In this document: piece after piece, positions 27,267 through 35,845 of the stretch | Layout: every line of letters starts with the position of its first letter | How positions within the stretch are numbered: position 1 is the stretch's first letter | Assembly (NCBI RefSeq): GCF_013177315.1 | Contig: NZ_CP053661.1 | Coordinates: 2,232,001 to 2,296,000, forward strand | From: Thermoleptolyngbya sichuanensis A183 | Lineage (GTDB): Bacteria; Cyanobacteriota; Cyanobacteriia; Elainellales; Elainellaceae | DNA: 64,000 nt | Reading direction: 5' to 3' | Program-made: the position numbers and the translations under genes | Notes under the pieces: generated by a model | Seen by the model: the letters and a program-made list of their open reading frames with translations, nothing else | The model's database searches: none | Told to the model about the DNA's origin: nothing

Positions 27267-28310
27267 ATGATGCTGACGGCTGAGAGTCGGGTTGCCATTC
27301 TGCTGCATGAGGGAACGCAGGGTTCCCACGGCAAAACAGGGCTGTCTCTATTGCGCTATAGCGACATTCCAATTGTGGCGGTGATTGACCAAGCGGCGGT
27401 GGGGCGATCGCTCCTCGAAATAACTGGGATTCCCCGCGATGTGCCGATTGTGGCCTCGGTGCGCGAGGCGCTGGCCTATTCCCCAACCGTGCTGACCATT
27501 GGCATTGCGCCGTCGGGTGGGGCGCTGCCCGATGCCTGGTGGCAAGAGGTGAAGGACGGCGTGGCGGCAGGATTGTCGGTGGTCAACGGGCTGCACACGC
27601 CAATGGCGACGGCTCCCGACTTGCGGGATCTGGTGCGCGACGGACAGTGGATTTGGGACGTGCGGCAGGAACCCCCAGGGCTGACCGTGGGCGGCGGCAA
27701 AGCGCGATCGCTCTCCTGCAAGCGAGTGCTGACGGTGGGCACGGATATGAGCGTGGGCAAAATGTCTGCCAGCCTGGAGCTAGACCGGGCCTGTCGGGCG
27801 CGGGGGCTGCGATCGCGCTTCATCGCCACCGGGCAAACGGGGCTAATGCTGGGGCACGACGGCATTCCGCTGGACGCGGTGCGGATTGACTTTGCCGCTG
27901 GAGCCGTCGAGCAAGCCGTGCTGCGGAATGCGCCCAACCAAGACATTCTGCACATCGAGGGCCAGGGTTCCCTGATGAATCCCGCCTCCACGGCCACGCT
28001 GCCTCTGATGCGCGGCAGCCAGCCCACCCACCTCGTCCTGGTTCACCGCGCGGGCCAAACCGAAATCCGCAGCTTTCCTGGTTTCCACATTCCGCCGTTG
28101 CCGGAAGTTATCCAGGTCTATGAAACCATCGTCCATGCAGGCGGCACCTTCGCCCCGACCAAGGTGGTGGCGATCGCCCTCAACACCTTTCACCTAGACG
28201 AAGCAGCCGCACAGCGGGCGATCGCCCAGACCCAGGACGAAACCGGACTGCCCTGCACGGACGTAATCCGCTTTGGCGCAGAGGGAATCTTGGAGGTGGT
28301 GCTGGATTGA
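27267..28310 (+). CDS. DUF1611 (DgcN-like) P-loop protein
   Basis: 347 residues. The N-terminal Rossmann-like half includes IPIVAVIDQAAVGRSL; the C-terminal P-loop half carries GTDMSVGKMSA (Walker A variant), ATGQTGLMLG and HIEGQGSLMNPAS. DUF1611 includes DgcN, an N-acetyltransferase of D-glutamate metabolism that normally sits beside the dipeptide epimerase DgcA. DgcA is not adjacent here. The biochemical role in cyanobacteria is unproven. Confidence 0.85.
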   Translation: MMLTAESRVAILLHEGTQGSHGKTGLSLLRYSDIPIVAVIDQAAVGRSLLEITGIPRDVPIVASVREALAYSPTVLTIGIAPSGGALPDAWWQEVKDGVAAGLSVVNGLHTPMATAPDLRDLVRDGQWIWDVRQEPPGLTVGGGKARSLSCKRVLTVGTDMSVGKMSASLELDRACRARGLRSRFIATGQTGLMLGHDGIPLDAVRIDFAAGAVEQAVLRNAPNQDILHIEGQGSLMNPASTATLPLMRGSQPTHLVLVHRAGQTEIRSFPGFHIPPLPEVIQVYETIVHAGGTFAPTKVVAIALNTFHLDEAAAQRAIAQTQDETGLPCTDVIRFGAEGILEVVLD

Positions 28311-28387
28311 TATTGCCTGATATTACCTGTCATCACCTGATATCATCTAATATTACCTGACATTACCTGGTATTATCTGGCATTACC
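28309..28387. repeat. Imperfect 11-bp tandem repeat
   Basis: About seven tandem units with consensus CCTGATATTA(T/C) fill the gap between the convergent DUF1611 and radical SAM genes and reach the last codons of the latter. It is AT-rich and non-coding, probably grown by slippage. Confidence 0.75.
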
Positions 28388-29957
28388 CCGTCACCTCGGC
28401 CACCTGCCGCTCGGCCGCGGCTTGCACAGACTGCGCGGCTGCCAGGGCCGCTAGCTGTTCCTCAAGCTGCGCTTTCACCACATGGCGAAACTGGAAGAAA
28501 TGCTCGCCGGTGCTAAGGGCAACGAGATAGTCGTAGAGCAGGCGCGGCCGGGTGAGGGCGATCGCCAGCAGTTGCCCCCAAAACCGAAATCGCGTGGAGC
28601 GCAGCACGCCCTGTCGCCAGCAAATCGCGCTGAAGAGTTGCCACTCGGTGCGGGTGAAGGGGCGATCGCTCTTAGCCCGCCAGCCATTCATCATGCGGAA
28701 ATGGCGAAAGGTGCGCTTCAGGAAATTCATCGGGTCATAGATATGCCAGAAAGCGTCGATATACTCGCGAGCAATCTCTTCCACGGGGCGCGTCGGCACA
28801 AAGTTCATAATCGTGCCCTGATGGAAGGTTCCCAGACCATCGGTGAGCCGTCCCTCCTGCTGGAGTCGGTTCCACAGGGCGGTATTGCGGAGCGCCTGCA
28901 AGATGCTAAATTGCGCCTGAGGAATTCCGGTTTCCTGAATAAACTCACGCACGCGCCGCCCCGCCCCCGGCCGTTCGCCATCAAAGCCGATGATGAAGCC
29001 TGCCATGATTTGCAGCCCGGCCCGTGTGACCTTGTGGCAAGCATCGATCAGCGATTGGCGCGTGTTTTGCAGTTTATTAATGCCCACCAAGCTCTCGGTA
29101 TCGGGCGTTTCAATGCCCATGAAGACGATCGTAAAACCTGCTTTCACCATGAGTTCTAGCAATTCGTCATCTTCTGCCAGGTTCAGCGAGGCTTCGGTCA
29201 GTAAGATAAACGGATACTGGTGCGCCTCCATCCAGGGAATTAGCGCCCGCAGGAACACCTTGGCATTGCGCTTGTTGCCGATAAAGTTGTCGTCTACCAC
29301 AAACACATAGCGCCGCCAGCCCAATTCATAGAGGCGATCGAACTCAGCCAGCATTTGCTCTGGCGTTTTGGTGCGGGGCTTACGGCCGTAGAGGTTAATG
29401 ATGTCGCAGAATTCGCACTGGAAGGGGCAGCCGCGTGAAAACTGCACAGTAATCGCCAGGTAAGCTTCTAGATTCAGCAGGTCAAACCGGGGAATCGGCG
29501 TTTGCGTGACATCCGGCTTTTCAGCAGAGCGAAAGATGCCGCTGGGTTCGTGGCGGGCGATCGCCTCCAGAAACAGAGGAATCGTGCATTCTCCCTCGTC
29601 CAGAATCAGATAGTGGGCCCCTGCTTCCTGGGCCACGTCTGGATAAGAGGTCGGGTATGGGCCGCCCACTGCCACTTTCTTACCCAGCGCTACGCCCTTG
29701 CGAATCAGCGCTTGAAAGTCTGCTTTTTGAATCACCATTGCCGAGATCATGACCAGATCACACCAGTCCCAGTCGGCCTCGGTTTCGGGGCAGACATTGC
29801 GATCGGCAAAGCGCAGGTTCCAGTCTTCAGGCAGCATCGCCGCCACCGTAATTAGGCCCAGGGGCGGATTGGTCGATCGCAGTCCCGCTAGATCCAGCGT
29901 TTCCTGATACGACCAGAAGGAATTGGGCATCACGGGCCAGAGCAACAGCACATTCAT
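28383..29957 (-). CDS. B12-binding radical SAM protein (DUF4070 type)
   Basis: 524 residues from the ATG at 29957, which has a GGAG five bases upstream (a GTG at 29963 is the alternative). An N-terminal cobalamin-binding domain (about 1-140) precedes the radical SAM core with the CxxxCxxC cluster motif in GCPFQCEFCD. A C-terminal DUF4070-like region includes GFIIGFDGERPG. Architecture matches the group that includes the hopanoid C-2 methylase HpnP, but many paralogues exist and no hopanoid gene is nearby, so the substrate is open. The last about 60 residues are Ala/Gln-rich. Confidence 0.88.
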   Translation of the reverse strand: MNVLLLWPVMPNSFWSYQETLDLAGLRSTNPPLGLITVAAMLPEDWNLRFADRNVCPETEADWDWCDLVMISAMVIQKADFQALIRKGVALGKKVAVGGPYPTSYPDVAQEAGAHYLILDEGECTIPLFLEAIARHEPSGIFRSAEKPDVTQTPIPRFDLLNLEAYLAITVQFSRGCPFQCEFCDIINLYGRKPRTKTPEQMLAEFDRLYELGWRRYVFVVDDNFIGNKRNAKVFLRALIPWMEAHQYPFILLTEASLNLAEDDELLELMVKAGFTIVFMGIETPDTESLVGINKLQNTRQSLIDACHKVTRAGLQIMAGFIIGFDGERPGAGRRVREFIQETGIPQAQFSILQALRNTALWNRLQQEGRLTDGLGTFHQGTIMNFVPTRPVEEIAREYIDAFWHIYDPMNFLKRTFRHFRMMNGWRAKSDRPFTRTEWQLFSAICWRQGVLRSTRFRFWGQLLAIALTRPRLLYDYLVALSTGEHFFQFRHVVKAQLEEQLAALAAAQSVQAAAERQVAEVTG

Positions 29958-30531
29958 AGGCACTCCAGGGAGCGAGGAGAATCCGTGATGGCAAGGCGTT
30001 AGGAATTGGGAATTGAGACGTTAGGGGTTGGGGTAACGGTCACTGCTCAAATCACCATTGAAATCACCGCTGAACAGGCTGAAAAGAGAGTCATCGATTT
30101 TGCCTGTCCCATTGACCTGTCCCATGAACCTGTCGCATTGACCGATCCTAACTGGCTTGCCAGGGGCTATTTCATGTCCCCTTAACCTACGCCGATTCAT
30201 AACATTAGGGATTATCTATTCACTATTCGTTTCATTTCTCGTTAACTTCCGTTACGCTCTGCCCTCCCGTTCCCTAAGTTTCTGCCAACTGGGGCCGGGT
30301 GTCCCCAAAACGCCCCCCAACTGTACCCAGTTGTGCCCATTGCAACCGTACAAGTGCGCTATTTTGAAAAAATCACCGTATTCTTGAAGTTAAGCGTTCT
30401 GAAAATGAGGAAAGACGAGTCATCACCCGGCTTGCCCATTTTTCTGGAACTGTCAACCCGGAGCAGGTTGCTCCGGAATCGGGTGACCTTCCCAGCCGCA
30501 CCAGATTCTACTGCTGGCTCAGGCGTTCACT
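29958..30531. other. Intergenic region before the pseudo-caspase gene
   Basis: About 570 bases. Near 30100-30140 there is a short repeat (CCTGTCCCATTGA, CCTGTCCCATGAA, CCTGTCGCATTGA). Frames present here read as low-quality sequence and are not supported as genes. The promoter of the downstream gene should lie here. Confidence 0.45.
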
Positions 30532-33500
30532 ATGGGGAAATATGCCCTGCTGATTGGGGTCAGCAACTACCAAAATCAGGATGCCGTCCGCCCATCTCCG
30601 AGCGCCCGAAACGATGTCAACGCGCTGCGGGAGGTTTTGCTGCATCCAGAAATCGGCGGCTTTGATGAAGCCCCGCAGGTGTTTGACCCCGACCGCATGG
30701 AGCTAGAGGAACGCATTGAGGAGTTTTTTCGCAAGTGCAGCGCCCACGATCTGGCGGTGATGTACTTTTCGGGGCGGGGGCTGCGCGACGATTTGGGGCG
30801 GGCCTACTTCGCGACCCGTTCCACCCGCCGCAACTCAGACGGACAACTAGTCAAAGCAACCGCCCTGCCTGTGGGGCTGGTGCGCGATCTGTCGGGCAGC
30901 AGCCGCTCGCGCCAGCAGGTGATGATTCTAGACTGTGGCTTTAACGCTCAGGTAGACCCGGCCGTGGCGGCACGGGCCAATGGCTCCTTTAGCATTGGGC
31001 ATCAGTTGGGAGCGCAGGGGCGGGCGATTTTGCTGGCGGCAGATGATGCGCCTGTGGTGCTGGATGACTGCGATCCGGATCTGTCGCTGTATACGCATCA
31101 TCTAGTAGAGGGGATGACAACGGGCGCGGCGGATCAGGATCACGACGGCCAGGTGTCGGTGAAGGAGTTGCACACCTACACGAGCGATCGCGTGCGCCTG
31201 GTTTTGCCGACGATGCAGCCGGAACTGATTGCGCTGCGGGATGAGGACGGGGCGATCGCCCTCACCCGCGTTTTCCCCCAAGACCCCCGCCAGCGCTATC
31301 GGGAAGCAGTGCAGCGGCAGCTTGACCCCGACGGACGACTGACTCCCGCATCCGTGGCGATTTTAAAACGGCAGCGATCGCAGTTTGGGCTGTCGGATGC
31401 CGATGCGCTCAGCGTCGAGGCAGAACTGATGCAGCCTTTCCGAGAACACGCCGAGCGCCTGCAAGACTATCGCCAGACGCTCAGCGCCGAACTGGCCCAG
31501 GCGTATCCGCTGTCTCCAACACAACTGGGTCGGCTGAGGGAATTGCAGCAGGTGTTGGAACTGTCGGATGAGGAAGTGGAGCCGATCCACGAGGCGCTGA
31601 TGCAGCCCTACGCCGAGCGCGAAGCCGCCTACCGCACCCATCTGATTCAGTATGAGCAAGCCCTGACCAAGGCGCTGCTGCAAGCCGACCCGCCCAGTGA
31701 CGCGGTGCGCGATCGCCTGCGACAGCAGCAATCTGTGTGGGGACTGGTCGACGCAGACGTGGCCGCCATCGAACGGCGCGTGCAGCAGCAAATTCAGGAA
31801 CGCCGCGAGCGCGATCGCCACAACCTGTTGCGCTATGAACAGGAATACGAAGCGGCGCTGCGGGCTAGCGAAACCCTTGGCCCCGCCGATCGGCTCAAGC
31901 TCGACAAGCTGCAACACACGCTCGACCTGCGCCAGGTGCAAATCGACTCGGTGGAACAGCGCGTGCAGGCTCGGTTGCAGAAGGAACGGGCCGAACGAGA
32001 GGCGCGGCGGCAGCAATATCAAGCGGCGTTTTTGCAGGCGATCGCCCAGGAGCCGACCCTGCGAAAATCCGAGCGCGATCGCCTCCAGACCTTGCAAACG
32101 CGCCTCCAGCTTAGCGATGCAGACGTGGAAGCCCTAGAGCAGGCCGCGCTGCTCCACCAGCGCCAGCAGCAGCACCAGCAAAATCTGAAACGCTACGAGC
32201 AGGCGATGGCCCAGCGCCTTAGGCTAGAGTGTCCCTTAAACGAGTCGAGCCTATCTGAACTAAAACTGATTCAGGAGTCTCTCATGCTGACGGATGAGGA
32301 AATTGCCGCGATTCAGCGCAAGCTAACGGCCCTGGCCGAAGCCCAGCGCCGCGCCCAGGCAGAAGAGCAGCCCCAAACTTTCGCCGCGGGTGTGCCGCCT
32401 GCATCGCCGGCCGGAAGCAATGCTGCCAGTCCCCCGCCCGCCGCTGCACCTGCCCCATCCGTGCCGCTGCCCCCGCCCACGGGCCAGCCCGCGCCGCCCC
32501 AGAGCTTTGTGCCGCAGCCCGGTTCGGCTGCCCCAGAACCACTGAATTTGGGGACGAACCTGGGGACGAACCTAGGGACGAATTTGGGGGAGACTCCCGC
32601 AGGGGGCACTGCGCGAATCGCCCCGCCGCCCCCGCCCTCACCAGCGTTTACCACGCCACCCGCCGTCGTTCCCGCTGCTCCGTCTGCTAATTCATCCACA
32701 AAGCCTGCGACGGCCCCGCCTCCATCCCCCCTGCTGCCCGACCCCTGGGAAACCTCACCAGAAGACTTGCCCACCGACGCGACTTCCAAGGCGACGGCTG
32801 ACACGACGGCTGACAATGGCGCAGGCGCAAGCGCAGAGGCGGCGACAACCGCAGCGCCTCCCCTCCCGCCGGAATTCACCGAAACCACAGCCAGCGACCC
32901 GCCCCCGCCCGCTGCCGAATCCCAACCTGCCCCAGACTCCTCACCCGCAGCCACACCTGCGGAAAATGGCAGTGCGCCGCTGCCCCTGCCGTCTCCGCCG
33001 CCAGCCCCCGAAGCGCCGTTGTCTGACCTGCCGGAACCCCAGCTTCAGGTCGAGGCGTTTGTGGTCGAAGGGCTAGGACAAGCCCCCCCAGCCCCCGAAG
33101 CGCCGTTGCCGCCAGAATCCGTCTCGCCGCCAGCGGGATCGCCTGAGCCTGCTGCCCCGGAGCCTGCTGCCTCTAAACCGTCGGTTGCCGATCCTGCACC
33201 TGATCTTGCAACGGAATCCGCAGCCGCACCCGCCACCCCTGATGATTGGCTGGAGGACATTGCCACCCACACCCCGCCGCCACCGCCCGATCTGGTGAAT
33301 AGCATCGATGGCAGCGTGGACACGCCCGCCCCGCCAGCCGACTATCCAGAGGATGAACCAGAGGACTTGGGAGAACTGCCGCTGCCCGAAGGATGGTCAG
33401 CCGGAGTGCCGCCGGGTCTGGTTTCCCCGGGAGGGTCTGGGAATGGCGATCGCCCCATTGCAGATGCCCCCATTGCAGGCACTCCCATTGCAGACGGTTC

Positions 33501-34215
33501 CGCACCCCATCATCCCGACAACGCAATGCCGCCCGCAGGCATCCCAGCCTGGGGCAATGGCGGAGTCCCCATGCCGCCGGGCCAGGTTATCACCGCCATC
33601 GACCCACCGCCAGGAATCATAACAGGGGGCGGCATGGCTCCAGCGCCCCAGCCCGTCCAGGCTCCAGCCGACCTGCTGCCCTCCGAGTGCGGCATCGACT
33701 ACACCCGGCTGCAAGGGCTATTGCAGGAACGACTCTGGCTCGAAGCAGATAGATACACCTGTCACCTGATGCTCTTAGCCGCAGGTCGCCAAAAGCAGGA
33801 CTGGCTCAACCCAGACTCCCTGGCCCGGTTTCCCTGTGTGGATTTGAACACGATCAACGGCCTGTGGCAGAAGTATAGCAACGGACATTTTGGCTTTACG
33901 ACGCAGGAGCGCATCTATCAAGGACTGGGTGTTGAACTGCCCCACGCGCGGCGAGCGCTGGACTTTGCGGTGCTGGTGGATTGGGCCTGGAAAGGGGTGG
34001 GCGGCTCCTACGCGATGTTCAAGCCCTACAGACAACTGACCTTTGGTCTGCACGCGCCACCGGGACATCTGCCCGCGCTGTGGTATTGGAAGCTGGGTCT
34101 GTGGTCTGGGTTCCGCTCTGGTTCCCTGGGCAAGATGCGCGATTTTGGGGGCGAGGACGAAATCCAAATGCTGGCGGCACTGATGGGGCGACTGTCGGAC
34201 TGCAACATTCGCTAA
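30532..34215 (+). CDS. Pseudo-caspase / helical repeat / GUN4 fusion protein
   Basis: 1227 residues in four parts. (a) Residues 1 to about 247 form a caspase-like (C14, p20) domain, MGKYALLIGVSNYQN and VMYFSGRGLRDD. The usual catalytic His of YFSGHG is Arg82, and the usual catalytic Cys position of the LDxCHSG-type motif is Gly136 (LDCGFN), so protease activity is unlikely. An EF-hand-like loop DQDHDGQVSVKE lies at 201-212. (b) Residues about 285-609 hold five and a half repeats of a 60-residue helical unit marked by L-x-LSDxxVxxIE. (c) Residues about 610-1045 are a Pro/Ala-rich linker. (d) Residues about 1056-1205 form a GUN4 domain (LQGLLQERLWLEADRYTC, GHFGFTTQERIYQ). GUN4 binds porphyrins and activates Mg-chelatase. 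No signal peptide is seen. Confidence 0.9.
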   Translation: MGKYALLIGVSNYQNQDAVRPSPSARNDVNALREVLLHPEIGGFDEAPQVFDPDRMELEERIEEFFRKCSAHDLAVMYFSGRGLRDDLGRAYFATRSTRRNSDGQLVKATALPVGLVRDLSGSSRSRQQVMILDCGFNAQVDPAVAARANGSFSIGHQLGAQGRAILLAADDAPVVLDDCDPDLSLYTHHLVEGMTTGAADQDHDGQVSVKELHTYTSDRVRLVLPTMQPELIALRDEDGAIALTRVFPQDPRQRYREAVQRQLDPDGRLTPASVAILKRQRSQFGLSDADALSVEAELMQPFREHAERLQDYRQTLSAELAQAYPLSPTQLGRLRELQQVLELSDEEVEPIHEALMQPYAEREAAYRTHLIQYEQALTKALLQADPPSDAVRDRLRQQQSVWGLVDADVAAIERRVQQQIQERRERDRHNLLRYEQEYEAALRASETLGPADRLKLDKLQHTLDLRQVQIDSVEQRVQARLQKERAEREARRQQYQAAFLQAIAQEPTLRKSERDRLQTLQTRLQLSDADVEALEQAALLHQRQQQHQQNLKRYEQAMAQRLRLECPLNESSLSELKLIQESLMLTDEEIAAIQRKLTALAEAQRRAQAEEQPQTFAAGVPPASPAGSNAASPPPAAAPAPSVPLPPPTGQPAPPQSFVPQPGSAAPEPLNLGTNLGTNLGTNLGETPAGGTARIAPPPPPSPAFTTPPAVVPAAPSANSSTKPATAPPPSPLLPDPWETSPEDLPTDATSKATADTTADNGAGASAEAATTAAPPLPPEFTETTASDPPPPAAESQPAPDSSPAATPAENGSAPLPLPSPPPAPEAPLSDLPEPQLQVEAFVVEGLGQAPPAPEAPLPPESVSPPAGSPEPAAPEPAASKPSVADPAPDLATESAAAPATPDDWLEDIATHTPPPPPDLVNSIDGSVDTPAPPADYPEDEPEDLGELPLPEGWSAGVPPGLVSPGGSGNGDRPIADAPIAGTPIADGSAPHHPDNAMPPAGIPAWGNGGVPMPPGQVITAIDPPPGIITGGGMAPAPQPVQAPADLLPSECGIDYTRLQGLLQERLWLEADRYTCHLMLLAAGRQKQDWLNPDSLARFPCVDLNTINGLWQKYSNGHFGFTTQERIYQGLGVELPHARRALDFAVLVDWAWKGVGGSYAMFKPYRQLTFGLHAPPGHLPALWYWKLGLWSGFRSGSLGKMRDFGGEDEIQMLAALMGRLSDCNIR

Positions 34216-34346
34216 AAACCAGGGGCATCCCTGCCCTGCCAGTTCAGGGTCTGCCCGATCAAACCCTGAACCCTGCTACACTGTGATGTTTGGAAGTTGG
34301 GAACTGGCAAGCTGCACGTTCCAGCCATCCACTGAAGCAGCACGTT

Positions 34347-34435
34347 AGGACTTACGCAGTTGGACGATTTCTCGCGGGCTGCACCCGCGAGAAATCGTCT
34401 AAAACCCAGAAAACTTATCGCAAGTGCGTAAGTCT
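34347..34435 (-). repeat. Dispersed repeat family C, copy 3 (inverted)
   Basis: Starts AGGACTTACGCAGTTG and ends CAAGTGCGTAAGTCTT, inverted relative to copies 1, 2, 4 and 5. The central hairpin is GATTTCTCGCGGGCTGCACC pairing with CCCGCGAGAAATC. It lies between the GUN4 fusion gene and hisS. Confidence 0.82.
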
Positions 34436-34478
34436 TGCATGTTTTATCCCGTTTTATTCAGAATTCAGAACAAAGGGC

Positions 34479-35753
34479 ATGAGCGCAATTCAGGCGATTC
34501 GGGGCACGCGAGACATTTTGCCGGAGGAAGTGGGCTACTGGCAGCAGATTGAGGCGGCAGCCCGACAAATCCTGGGCAATGCGGGCTATCGCGAAATCCG
34601 CACGCCGATTTTTGAGCAAACCGAACTATTTGAACGCGGGATTGGCGAAGCCACCGATGTCGTGGGCAAGGAAATGTATACCTTCACCGATCGGGGCGAT
34701 CGCTCTATTACCCTGCGCCCAGAGATGACGGCGGGCCTGGTGCGATCGCTCATCGAACACAAGCTGTATGCAGCGGGCAACGCCCAGCGGCTTTGGTGCG
34801 TCGGCCCCGTGTTTCGCTACGAGCGGCCCCAGGCCGGGCGACAGCGCCAGTTTCACCAACTGGATGTAGAAGTCATGGGCAGCGCCGATCCCCGCGCCGA
34901 TGCCGAGGTGATTGCCCTGGCGACGGACTTGCTGCAACATCTGGGGCTGAAAACGCTGACGATGGATTTGAACTCGGTGGGCACGCCCGCTGACCGTCAG
35001 CAGTATCGCGCCGCCCTAGTGGACTATTTCACGCCGTTCAAAGCCGAGCTAGATCCCGATTCTCAGGATCGGCTGACGCGCAACCCAATGCGAATCTTGG
35101 ACAGCAAAGATGCCCGCACCAAGGAAATCGTCCAGGACGCACCCAGCATTCTCGACTACCTGAGCGCCGAGTCGCAGCAGCGGTTCGAGGCGGTGCAGCA
35201 GCGCCTCACTGACCTGGGCATTGCCTACCAGGTGAATCCCCGTCTGGTGCGCGGGCTAGACTATTACACCCACACCGCGTTTGAGATTCAGTCGGCAGAC
35301 CTGGGCGCACAGGCGACGGTCTGCGGGGGCGGCCGCTACGACGGGCTGGTGGCAGAACTGGGCGGCCCCGAAACGCCCGCGGTCGGCTGGGGGCTGGGCA
35401 TGGAGCGGCTGGTGCTGCTGCTGCAAAAACTGCATCCGGCGACCGAAGTCAGCGTCGATTTTTATGTGGTGTCTAAGGGCGATCGCCCCGAAGCCCAGTC
35501 GCTCCAGATTGCCCAAACGCTGCGTCGACTGGGCTTTTCGGTCGATCTCGACCTGAGCGGCAGCGCCTTTGGCAAGCAGATGAAGCGGGCCGACCGCAGC
35601 GGTGCGGCTGCCTGCCTGATTCTGGGCGACGAAGAGGCAGAAACCGGCATGGTGCAGGTGAAATGGCTGGCATCGGGAGAGCAAGAGGCGATCGCCCAGG
35701 CCGACCTTGCTTCCAGGGCTGACCTGCTGCGCCAGCAGCTCGGAAAACGCTAA
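34479..35753 (+). CDS. hisS: Histidyl-tRNA synthetase
   Basis: 424 residues from the ATG at 34479. The frame opens upstream but the extra 63 residues are translated from repeat family C, so they are rejected. Class II motifs are present: GTRDILPEE, TLRPEMTAGLVRSLI, FRYERPQAGRQRQFHQLDVE, the histidine-specific LVRGLDYYTHTAFEI, and GLGMERLVLLL. The anticodon-binding domain follows (about 330-424). Cytoplasmic, essential. Confidence 0.97.
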   Translation: MSAIQAIRGTRDILPEEVGYWQQIEAAARQILGNAGYREIRTPIFEQTELFERGIGEATDVVGKEMYTFTDRGDRSITLRPEMTAGLVRSLIEHKLYAAGNAQRLWCVGPVFRYERPQAGRQRQFHQLDVEVMGSADPRADAEVIALATDLLQHLGLKTLTMDLNSVGTPADRQQYRAALVDYFTPFKAELDPDSQDRLTRNPMRILDSKDARTKEIVQDAPSILDYLSAESQQRFEAVQQRLTDLGIAYQVNPRLVRGLDYYTHTAFEIQSADLGAQATVCGGGRYDGLVAELGGPETPAVGWGLGMERLVLLLQKLHPATEVSVDFYVVSKGDRPEAQSLQIAQTLRRLGFSVDLDLSGSAFGKQMKRADRSGAAACLILGDEEAETGMVQVKWLASGEQEAIAQADLASRADLLRQQLGKR

Positions 35754-35845
35754 AACCCAAAAGCCTCGCCCACACACTCGCTATGATGAATCTGCCAACC
35801 CTCTACCCCGGTTCTCCCTGACCCCCAACCCCTCCTCTCCTGCCC

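Noticed and set aside
30157-30387. 76-residue frame upstream of the pseudo-caspase gene
   Set aside because: Reads as translated intergenic sequence rich in Ser, Pro and Phe with no family-like motif.
32313-32954. 213-residue Gly/Ala-rich minus-strand frame
   Set aside because: It is the complement of the Pro/Ala-rich linker of the GUN4 fusion; high GC removes stop codons by chance.
34290-34478. 63-residue N-terminal extension of hisS
   Set aside because: It is translated from repeat family C; the standard HisS start is at 34479.
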